From Agarophyton chilense (taxonomy: Eukaryota; Rhodophyta; Florideophyceae; Gracilariales; Gracilariaceae): a stretch of DNA of 64,000 nucleotides. This document shows, in pieces, positions 52,969 through 61,182 of the stretch. The stretch covers positions 682,001-746,000 of the forward strand of contig JARGXX010000092.1 in the NCBI GenBank assembly GCA_030374765.1. Direction: 5' to 3'. The translations under genes and the position numbers were made by a program. Below the pieces are notes generated by a model, which was not told the DNA's origin, did no database searches, and saw only the letters and a list, made by a program, of their open reading frames with translations. Position 1 is the first letter of the stretch; the number at the start of each line of letters is the position of its first letter.

Positions 52969-53885
52969 TGTAGAGCAACGCCCAGTTAGGGGATACTTGA
53001 AGATGCAACTCATAGAATGAGGATTGAACCCTCCGAGGGTTATGACTATGATCCCCTCTAAGGTGTGCTGAGGTGGCACTGTTTTCTGGTTACAGTTCGC
53101 CTATGAAGTGAAAATTCGGATGGCCCATGGTTGGATTGGCCCCGTGATACACGTGGCTTAATTTTGGCACCGATTTTCGGATATTTGTTAGAACGTTGGA
53201 CTTTTGGGCCCTGACAGTGGGATCTCCACGTGTATGGCCCTGAGCAGGTGTGCACTACTGTAGAGTTTAGTTAGTGGGCCCTACTTAGGGAGATGAGATC
53301 TGACAGTCCGAAGCTCAGAGTAAATGGTAACCAAGGTTGGTCTTCGATACCTTTAGAGGTTCTTCGTCGCCATCTTTTCGGCCTTACAACCCGGAACGGG
53401 CTCTGGTCAGCAACGCCTGCGTAGGGACACGACTCCACTTGGAGAGTGCCCACGTTTGGGTTCCGTGCAACCACCCCCTTGGGACCGCTCAGACGACCTG
53501 CGTGCACGATACCCCGTGGGGGTTCTGCTTACTTGTTGCGTGCTTTTTTGTGTTTCCTTTCGAGGACAGGTTTTCGCCCCTGTATTGGGTTTCTTTTGTT
53601 GTTTCGCCCCTTTTCTGGGTCTCGGGTCCGGTGCCTGTTAGTGCCCGACCCTCGCCCCGTTTTTCCTCTTCGCCGGATTTTCCCCCATTCTTTGGGATAC
53701 TCATACCCATTCCCGATCCAACGGTTTCTACCCCTCACCTCCGTCGGTACTGCCGGAATCCCCCGTGGGAGTTACACCCCACACTACGGGTGGAACGGAG
53801 GGCTCTGTCTCTGAGTCTGCCTCCCCCAGGGAGCAAGGCTTTGAACACCTTGAGAGCACTTCCCGTCGCGGGGTTTTGCTCCACA
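52969..53885 (+). repeat. solo LTR B inside copia gag
   Basis: 917 bp, TGTAGAGCAACG...GCTCCACA, near-identical to LTRs A and C. Perfect 5-bp duplication GTTTT (52964-52968 and 53886-53890). Solo LTR; the insertion is younger than the copia element. Confidence 0.92.
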
Positions 53886-54446
53886 GTTTTCATCTGAGGG
53901 AGACGCAGCGGCCATAACGGAAACACGTTGTGCGTAATCAATGGAAGCATTGGACAGCAGCATGAGTGCTGTGAGGCATTCTGGCAACTTGGTTGTATTC
54001 GAGATCGAATTAAACTTTGCTACCTGTGCAGAGAAACGGGACTCGAAGTTCTTCATGTTTTCCGAGTTCCCACGACGGGTGTTCAGGAGCACGTTGAAGG
54101 TCTTGTAGGCTTCACTCACGACGGAGAGAGCGTCACGCTTGTAGATTACACCGACGATCAGAGCGACTGAATCTTCTCCAACGAGCTGGGCGTCAGTAAT
54201 TCCGGAACACAGGTCCTTGGCACGTCCATACAGTTGGGACTGGAGACAAACAGCCTGCAACGCTGCAGGAATCTTGTTGTTGTTATTAACGGGGAGTGCG
54301 TTGTGGAACGTCTGCCACAAACTAACAGCATCGCGATATTCTTCCTGGTCTCCTTTGCCCTCAGTCCAAGGCGGAGATTTGGAATCCCAGGAAAACTTGG
54401 GCCTGGAAGGGAGGTCCTTGGGCGAGGGCGTAGCCTGGTGGCCCAT
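53886..54446 (-). CDS. copia gag, first part (interrupted by LTR B)
   Basis: Starts at the ATG at 54446, inside the primer site, and runs about 187 residues to the GTTTT duplication at 53886-53890. 'YRDAVSLWQTFHNALP' and 'NFESRFSAQVAKFNSI' are UBN2/gag-like capsid segments. Joining this to 52968, without LTR B and one duplication, restores one continuous frame, so the gene was intact when LTR B's parent inserted. Confidence 0.8.
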
Positions 54447-54449
54447 AAC
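54434..54449 (-). other. primer-binding site, initiator-Met half-tRNA type
   Basis: Right after the 5' LTR the minus strand reads GTTATGGGCCACC. The part GTTATGGGCC is complementary to the anticodon region (GGCCCATAAC) of eukaryotic initiator tRNA-Met, as used by Drosophila copia, not to a tRNA 3' end. The ATG inside it is the gag start codon at 54446. Confidence 0.65.
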
Positions 54450-54687
54450 TAAGGATAGCCAGTGTCAGATACAGGAAAGTCTGAGTGAAAGGTGCAGGGT
54501 GTATTCAGAGTACAAGCATTCGTCTGTCCGCCCTTGGGGGCTCGTCCGACGTTTACAATGCGGTGGTCTGCTATTTTTAGTCAGAGAACTTGTTACACAA
54601 ACAGTCGCCAAGAAATATACATTACAAATACAAATACAAATACAGTGAACTTCACTAGTCCACGAGAGCAACATTCAAACATTCATA
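54450..54687 (-). repeat. 5' LTR of the copia element
   Basis: 238 bp, almost identical to 48762-48999 (a few substitutions, e.g. in the 54562-54580 segment). Followed directly on the minus strand by the primer site and gag start. Confidence 0.88.
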
Positions 54688-54692
54688 AGAGA

Positions 54693-55146
54693 GGCTTTGT
54701 GAGGGACACAACTTTTCCAAGCTCCGATAGTCCGTCGCGCAGATATGCGAGAGTAAATTCATCATTTACTGTCTTTTTTCAGGTGATGGGTGCTGATTGT
54801 ATGATTGTTCGATGTAGCGGAGGACGGTAAGATCGAGATCTTGGACGGTGGTTGGCATAGTTTTGGCGTACCGAAGGAACGATGAGTAGGCCATGAGGTA
54901 CCGACGACGTGTTTGAGGTTTCAAGCGCCCGGCAAGAAGAGGGTGGGATTGAAACATGGTTGTACCGTATTTGGATAGGTATCTGAGCTCAGGATCACAA
55001 ACAATGGTGGTACTCGATTGAATTGGTTCTCGCGAAGTGATTGGAGGCCATGCTTGTTGCAGTGGTGGTGGATTGGAAGAACGATTTTTCTTTAAGAGGG
55101 CCCGAAGACGGTAGAAGGCCTTATAGGTTTCACTGGAGATGGGCAT
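54693..55146 (-). pseudogene. tyrosine recombinase, N-terminal part
   Basis: Core-binding-like domain: 'RLKPQTRRRYLMAYSSFLRY' and 'VQDLDLTVLRYIEQ', then (next frame) 'EFTLAYLRDGLSELGKVVSL' up to the copia insertion at 54692. The first ~40 residues may be a linker from RNase H. Confidence 0.6.
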
Positions 55147-55152
55147 GTTTGA

Positions 55153-56083
55153 CTACTGGGGGCGTGAGGGAGTGTCAGCTGGGTTCAAGCGAGATTGTAT
55201 GTGTAGAAGACGTGGGGAGAGGTCATTAGCTATTGTGATGGCAGCGAATCGACGAGCAGGTAGAGCGAGATTGGTGTATGAAGATCTGCTTTTTGAAAAG
55301 GCGCCAATTGTAGTGGTTGAATCAGAAAGCAATACCAAAAGTCTACCTGCTATGTTGTGGGAGACGGCCCATTCCAAAGTAAATACGCCTGCATCACCCT
55401 CTAGCCCATCGATGTGTTGGCGGCAACGCCATCTGAGGGAAAAGGCAGTACTCCACTTATAACACTTAACAATGGTGTGTAATTTTTGGGTCTAGAGCGC
55501 CGTGATGAAGTGTCTGCAAGCGGCAAGCCCATGCAAGAATTCTGCGCTTCGCTGAGGAACTGGAGCGAAAGAGACACCCGCAGCGATTTGTCTGACGTCG
55601 AAAGCGACAATAATTGGCCAGATTGCATGGTCGGGACAGACTCTTGCTAGTAGAAGCACGGCTGAAAGTGCGGTAACCTCTCTGCGACCCGCACTCTGGA
55701 GAGCCTTTGAAGGCGGCAAGTTTGGGTGAGTGACAAGAAATATGAGCCTCAGGAAAGAAAGAGCCGCCCTTGTAGCGAGTGCGAGCCACACAAGTCGCCC
55801 TAAGAGACTCCGAAGTTGGACGGGCGTCTTTTGGAAGAAAACAGTAGGCGACATTGCGAGGGAAAGGTATTTGAGAAGCTTCTCGGGATCGGGGCGAACA
55901 ACATTCTCTTGGAGATACCACTCCCATCCGATGAAAGGCAAGGCGTCGATCACGACGGATTCCAGAGGGCTGGACTTTGGCTGTTTTCGCCAAAGACCGT
56001 GGTCGGAAAAAAAATATCACACTCATTATTGAGAAGTATGATATCATTCTCGGGCCAGTTTGCCCCAACTGCATTGATTTCAT
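55153..56083 (-). pseudogene. DIRS-like RT end and RNase H
   Basis: RT/connection frame at 55492-55953 ('FIGWEWYLQ', 'PDPEKLLKYLSLAMSPT', 'LRSLLGRLVWLA') and an RNase H end at 55153-55377 with 'LSDSTTTIGAFSK' and 'HIQSRLNPADTPSRP'. The 'NPADTPSR' ending is typical of RNase H in DIRS/Ngaro elements. Frames differ between the pieces, so it is broken; the RT palm with its active-site box is not preserved. Confidence 0.6.
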
Positions 56084-56110
56084 CTAAGATGTGAAGTAAA
56101 AGCAGGTCCT

Positions 56111-56689
56111 TATGTCGTACAATCACCTCTGGGGTATGCTACTGTCTTGTCTCGGGAGCGTGGTGACGCTCAACTTTAGAAGATAGACGTAATAAGCCTC
56201 GATGGTAACAGAGCACCGTGAAAACCCGCAGGGGCAAACGGCGGAGCAACTAGCCTATACCGTGTAGGTAAACGATGGTAGGCGTCGATGCGCGGGAAAC
56301 CCTGGGTGGTAGTTGAGAAACGATGAACCAAAAGTTATAGTAGTGACCCAAGGGAGGCCTGTCTTTATCAGATTAGGGTGGGGCAGGTGCAGTTCCCTTT
56401 ATGCAGTGGACTGCACTCTCCAGATCACCCGGGAGGGGCCAGCAAGGCACGGTCTCTGACCTACTGTCAGAGACCTGGCCAGCACTGGCTACAGTGCCAG
56501 GTGGCCACTCCACTACTGTACTAAAATAAACATAATTACAATTACAATTACTAACAATTACTCAACCAGAAGGTAAATTTCAACACTACACGTGGCTGAC
56601 AACACCTAGATGGTAGCTCGCCCGGAGCTGCATGGCCGATGGTCCTTTGCATCCATCACCTACAAGGTCAGTGTAGTACATCGACACAC
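56111..56689. other. repeat debris, possible LTR end with primer site
   Basis: No gene. Holds the diverged repeat (56196-56385), then a stretch ending '...GTGGCTGACAACA' (near 56603) followed by CCTAGATGGTAGCTCGCC, where TGGTAGC could be a primer site. It may be a truncated LTR of another retroelement. Confidence 0.35.
56196..56385 (+). repeat. diverged interspersed repeat (copy 2)
   Basis: Counterpart of 4404-4592, sharing ordered landmarks ('caccgt', 'gcaactag...tata', 'taggtaa', 'ccaaaa', 'cccaag', 'tatcaga'). This copy is more GC-rich. Confidence 0.5.
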
Positions 56690-57928
56690 TCAAAGGTCAA
56701 ACCTTCGGGGGGGCACAAGGTCGATCTGACGCATGATGGTCCGTAGCATCGCAGGAATATACCAGATACGGAAATGGTCATGAGCATCCCAGAGGAGGTG
56801 CGCCGCTACGCGGGCTGCCCACTCGGCTGCAACGAGGGCCCAGTATCCCGAGTTCGGGTCGTGCATCAAACGAGACCCGATATAGTAGATGCATGGAGGC
56901 AGTTCAGCAAAGCACCCTCGGGGGACCTCGACCTTACTCCACCAAGCTGGAAGGGGCACGAATCGCCCAACCTTCGCCGTGTTACGGATACGCTCCAGTT
57001 CCACGTGAGGATACGGGACAAGGAACCCGAAACGGGAGCGCGAGCGGCGCTCGAAGCGCACGCGTCGATCGAACCCACACTGGGTAAACTGCCGTTGAAG
57101 GTACCTGAATTCAGCCCGAAAGATGGGACGACTCCATTGGAGCATATCTTCTCGGACAGGAAAACCCGGTCCGCGGAACTCGGCTTCGGGAAAGGCTGCC
57201 AGGTTATCTCCGTAGGAGACCTCACCGTACGTGCGGTAATAGGCGACATCGAACCCGTACTCTGGGGGAACTAGATGGTCAAAGCGTGACCTCTCCAATC
57301 GCTTGTAGGCCAGAGCCGCCATCGCTGCGCGCGCCTTGTCCAGGGACTCCCCGCGACCGCGGTATAGATACTGAGGCTCTATGGATACCCGCGCCCTCCA
57401 ATCGGGAGAACGTACAACCTCGACAGGTAGGCCACCCGGCAATAAGCCGTCCTCCACGTAGGAGTCGATGAGCTCATCGTCGCGAACGGCTGTCGGATGG
57501 AACCACGGAGCGCGGGAATATATCACCGGATCGGTAAGGGGACTCCACCTTCGAAAGGATTCGTTTGAGATCCAACCTCTGGAGTTTGCTACCAAGGGCA
57601 TCGCATGAGCGGAGTTCCACGCCAGCGCGTTAATGTCCAAATCCTCCTGAGGATGTCGGTTGCTCGCCGAGGCGGAAGGTTCGGTACCTGACGGAGCCGC
57701 ATCCAAACCGGAGAAATATCCACCCTGCTGGGGAGCTTCGTTGTCCGCCGGCGCGGAGGCCGACGGCCCCGAGAGTGGGTTTAGAACGTATGGGTTCATT
57801 CCTTTAAGAGGGCTGGTTGAGACTGCTGTTGCGAGAAGTTGCTTATCGCCGAAAGTCGGAGGAGTAGAAGAAAGTTGTACCGATGTGCCGGTTTTGTGGC
57901 GATCCTCAGAAGTGGTGAAGGACCCCAT
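56690..57928 (-). CDS. antisense ORF upstream of LTR C, unknown
   Basis: 412 residues from the ATG at 57928 (MGSFTTSEDRH), no internal stop, in GC-rich DNA with balanced amino-acid use. Ser/Ala/Pro-rich N-terminus to ~100, then a compact Tyr/Trp/Arg-rich region ('GWISNESFRRWSPLTDPVIY', 'WARVAAHLLWDAHDHFRIWY'-like end). I do not recognise it. It lies on the strand opposite to the gypsy family, directly before a polypurine tract and LTR C, where some large plant gypsy elements carry an extra antisense gene. The plus strand is also partly open, so it could still be chance. Confidence 0.5.
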   Translation of the reverse strand: MGSFTTSEDRHKTGTSVQLSSTPPTFGDKQLLATAVSTSPLKGMNPYVLNPLSGPSASAPADNEAPQQGGYFSGLDAAPSGTEPSASASNRHPQEDLDINALAWNSAHAMPLVANSRGWISNESFRRWSPLTDPVIYSRAPWFHPTAVRDDELIDSYVEDGLLPGGLPVEVVRSPDWRARVSIEPQYLYRGRGESLDKARAAMAALAYKRLERSRFDHLVPPEYGFDVAYYRTYGEVSYGDNLAAFPEAEFRGPGFPVREDMLQWSRPIFRAEFRYLQRQFTQCGFDRRVRFERRSRSRFGFLVPYPHVELERIRNTAKVGRFVPLPAWWSKVEVPRGCFAELPPCIYYIGSRLMHDPNSGYWALVAAEWAARVAAHLLWDAHDHFRIWYIPAMLRTIMRQIDLVPPRRFDL

Positions 57929-57996
57929 TGGGAGAGAAGTATATATAGTGACCGGAAAGCGAGACACCCGCGGCTCGGAATGTTCTTCCTCGTCTT

Positions 57997-58009
57997 AAGG
58001 AGGGGGAGA
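57997..58009 (+). other. polypurine tract before LTR C
   Basis: AAGGAGGGGGAGA directly abuts the TGTAGAGC start of LTR C. A polypurine tract marks the 5' side of a 3' LTR, so LTR C also ends an element lying to its left. Confidence 0.6.
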
Positions 58010-58924
58010 TGTAGAGCAACCCCCAGTTAGGGGATACTTGAAGATGCAACTCATAGAATGAGGATTGAACCCTCCGAGGGTTATGACTATGATCCCCTCT
58101 AAGGTGTGCTTAGGTGGCACTGTTTTCCGGTTAGAGTTCGCCTATGAAGTAAGAATTGGGATGGCCCATGGTTGGATTGGCCCCGTGATACACGTGGCTT
58201 AATTTTGGCACCGATTTTCGAATATTTGTTAGAACGTTGGACTTTTGGGCCCTGACAGTGGGATCTCCACGTGTATGGCCCTGAGCAGGTGTGCACTACT
58301 GTAGAGTTTAGCTAGTGGGCCCTACTTAGGGAGATGAGATCTGACAGTCCGAAGCTCAGAGTAAATGGTAACCAAGGTTGGTCTTCGATACCTTTAGAGG
58401 TTCTTCGTCGCCATCTTTTCGGCCTTACAACCCGGAACGGGCTCTGGTTAGCAACGCCTGCGTAAGGACACGACTCCACTTGGAGAGTGCCCACGTTTGG
58501 GTTCCGTGCAACCACCCCTTTGGGACCGCTCAGACGACCTGCGTGCACGATACCCCGTGGGGGTTCTGCTTACTTGTTGCGTGCTTTTTGTGTTTCCTTT
58601 CGAGGACAGGTTTTCGCCCCTGTATTGGGTTTTTTTGTTGTTTCGCCCCTTTTCTGGTTCTCGGGTCTGGTGCCTGTTAGTGCCCGACCCTCGCCCCGTT
58701 TTTCCTCTTCGCCGGATTTTCCCCCATTCTTTGGGATACTCATACCCATTCCCGACCCAACGGTTTCTACCCCTCACCTCCGTCGTTACTGCTGGAATCC
58801 TCCGTGGGAGTTACACCCCACACTACGGGTGGAACGGAGGGCTCTGTCTCTGAGTCTGCCTCCCCCAGGGAGCAAGGCTTCGAACACCTTGAGAGCACTT
58901 CCCGTCGCCGGGATTTGCTCCACA
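58010..58924 (+). repeat. LTR C (5' LTR of the gypsy element)
   Basis: 915 bp, TGTAGAGCAACC...GCTCCACA, a few percent different from LTRs A and B (e.g. GGGATTTGCTC against GGGTTTTGCTC near the end). Confidence 0.92.
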
Positions 58925-58926
58925 AG

Positions 58927-58944
58927 TGGTCTATCGACTTAGAA
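58927..58944 (+). other. primer-binding site of the gypsy element
   Basis: TGGTCTATCGACTTAGAA starts two bases after LTR C; TGG pairs with a tRNA CCA end. tRNA identity not determined. Confidence 0.6.
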
Positions 58945-59151
58945 TTCGCTCTCGGACTTTTGGGTTGGTCATCCACGTGTTGGAATATCTCTTGGAAGAG
59001 GAAGCCCCGTCGTGAACATTTGTTGTAGTGTTCCCCTTTGGAAAGGGTGGAATTGGTTTTTATTTTTGTTTTGTGTTACGTCATCCGTTCTCCGGGAATC
59101 TCGTGATCGAATTTCATCGTTACCCCGAATCGTCATTGTCGTGTCTGCAGC

Positions 59152-61182
59152 ATGTCGCCGCCTACCCGTGGTTCCAGGACTGGATCGAACCGTCAAGCGG
59201 ATTCAGTGCCCCCGGCCCCGCCTAGGCCGAGGAGCTCAATTCCCGAAGGTCGGAACGATTCCGGTATCGATCCGGACACTCGGAGTGCACCCTCAGTGGT
59301 TTCAGGTCCTCGAGAGGTCGTGGCTGTGGGCCCAGCTCCAGTGGTGGAGACCCCCTCAGCAGCACCCCGAAGTCGGGCCGACCCTGAATTACAGCGCCTG
59401 GAGACTCGAATCGATATCGCCAACGCGGCTCACGTCGAGCTCCTTCAGGAGGTTACTACCCTCCGCCTCAAGGTGGAGGACGCCCCGGTGCGGGGAGTCG
59501 CCGATGACCTTCGTACCCTGAGGAGGGATGTGAACTCCCTTTTGGAAAGCTTTGGTACCCCTGGGGCCTTTATCCAGGAGTACCGGAGCCTCGTGGAGGA
59601 ACACCGCGTGCAAGCGGAACGCTTTCGAGCTCGGCTGGACACCCTCGAGGCCATTATCCGTATGGACGGACACACAGAAGCCTCAAACAATAAACCCCAC
59701 GTTTCGGAAGACGAAGAACACCGCTCCGCTAAACGGGACCGCCGCAAGTCCATGAAGAGGGTTCACCTCCAAGAGAATTTATCGGATTCCGATCCCAATC
59801 GCTCGTCATCGAGTTCGACCTCCGAATCTTCGGAAAGTGAAGATGGACGCCGGTCATCCCGGGCGACTCGGTCGAAGGCTACTTACACCTCTCAAGGGGC
59901 AATCCGTACCCGGAAGAAGGGTAGGAAACACCTTGGATTAAGGGAGCTGATGCCGACGAATCCTCTCTATCGGAAGCTGCTATCGTAACGCTATTACCGG
60001 TTGGATAACCCTTCGGGAGATCGAACATCCCGCGGAACAGGTAAGGTCAAGGACTACATCAAAAGGCTGAGCATCACCCTACAGAAGAGGGTGTTCACAG
60101 GAACAGACCCAATTCTGGTGCTCGATTTCCTTGCGAGGTTCGTCCAGGAGGCTGACATCCTCGGTATGAGTGAAGCGCAAGCGTATCTTGCATTACTCTA
60201 TTTCTTGAAGGGGATGGCTGAAGACCAGTTCAACTCCGTCCGTGGATCATCCCGAGCCTCGGAAGGGGGAGTCACGTGCTGGCCCGAAGCGGTGCAGTAC
60301 CTCTTGAGCTCATACGCTACTGGAAATGCGATTCAGGAAGCAATCCTTGCATTATGGGATACGCGGCAGAAGCCGGTGGAAACCGAAACGGTGTATTCAA
60401 CTCGCTTGAATAAAGCGTTTCACCGATGCGGGAATGTATTCCCCGCCTACGAGAGATGCACCATGTTTGTGGATGGTTTGGACCCCTCGATAAGGGCATT
60501 GGTTGCCCGACATCGGGAAGAGAAGCGCAAGCTGACCTACATGGAACTGGTTCAGTACACCCAGGCTGAGGGGGATACTCTCCGTGCCCGGCAGAACCGA
60601 AAGAGTCGGCCGACACGTGCACTCCTCGCCGATGGAGTTAACTCGTCTTCGTCACTCGCAGGAGGCCCTGCCCCTGTGGGGGTCAATGATAACATTCACT
60701 TCATGGGAAGTAACCCCGAATCTATGGGTACGTCTGAGTTGCCGTCGACATCCGCTCCGACTACGGATGAAGACCCTGCGCTCTATACCCACGGACGGAG
60801 GGTGCCAGCCGCATCGCTACCTTTTGCGAATACCGCTGCTCGGTTCTCTCGGCCCGGATGGAGGGATACAGCACCACGTCGCGTGGATTCACGTCCACAA
60901 GCGAACCCGGCAGAGCTGATTTGCTATTTGTGTTACCTCCGTGGTCACAAAGCACCAGACTGCACATTTCCCCTGCGGGAGGGTTCACGAATTATCGCTC
61001 AGTACGAGGCTCTGACCCCTGAGGAAAAAGCTCGAGTCTTGAGTAGGTCCTATAAGGAACAAAGGATACTCCGAGCTCACCTTGCTGACAGGGATACAGA
61101 ACTTGTACCCGCGAACGGGAAACAACCGGTCCCCTTCGAGACAGCTGCACCGAATTCGGTGGGGTCCGCTTCGAAAAACTAA
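59152..61182 (+). pseudogene. gypsy gag with one in-frame stop
   Basis: ATG at 59152; about 677 codons with a single TAA at 59986-59988 in 'YRKLLS*RYYRLDN'. The decayed relative at 11.5 kb has a Tyr-rich stretch here ('KVYHYRNYRL'), so TAA probably replaced a Tyr codon. N-terminal Pro/Ser region, coiled-coil (59400-59660), Ser/Glu-rich linker, capsid helices ('FTGTDPILVLDFLARFV', 'FHRCGNVFPAYERC'), zinc knuckle 'CYLCYLRGHKAPDC' (CX2CX4HX4C). The stop would cut off capsid and nucleocapsid unless read through. Confidence 0.8.

Larger units (their letters stand above)
48762..54687 (-). mobile_element. complete Ty1/copia retrotransposon (CoDi/GalEa-like style)
   Basis: Two 238-bp LTRs (48762-48999 and 54450-54687) flank gag and pol on the minus strand; the 5-bp target duplication AGAGA is intact (48757-48761 and 54688-54692). 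LTRs differ at only a handful of bases. A solo gypsy LTR (B) interrupts gag. Total without LTR B about 5.0 kb. Pol has copia order: protease, integrase, RT, RNase H. The 'VKAAFLQTG' RT style resembles marine CoDi/GalEa-type copia elements, a resemblance from memory. Confidence 0.92.
47100..56110 (-). mobile_element. DIRS/Ngaro-like tyrosine-recombinase retrotransposon, split by insertions
   Basis: Minus-strand order RT end (55953), RNase H (55377), recombinase N-terminus (55146), then, beyond the copia insertion, recombinase middle (48761-48436) and, beyond solo LTR A, recombinase C-terminus (47519-47221). The pieces continue each other at both junctions once the inserted DNA and one target duplication are removed, apart from a one-base frame change at the first. 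RNase H and recombinase order fits the Ngaro/DIRS group, which integrates by a tyrosine recombinase instead of a DDE integrase. Ends were not found. Confidence 0.7.

Noticed and set aside
58010-58924. LTR C as a third solo LTR
   Set aside because: No 5-bp duplication (GGAGA and AGTGG); it is followed by a primer site and gag-pol instead.
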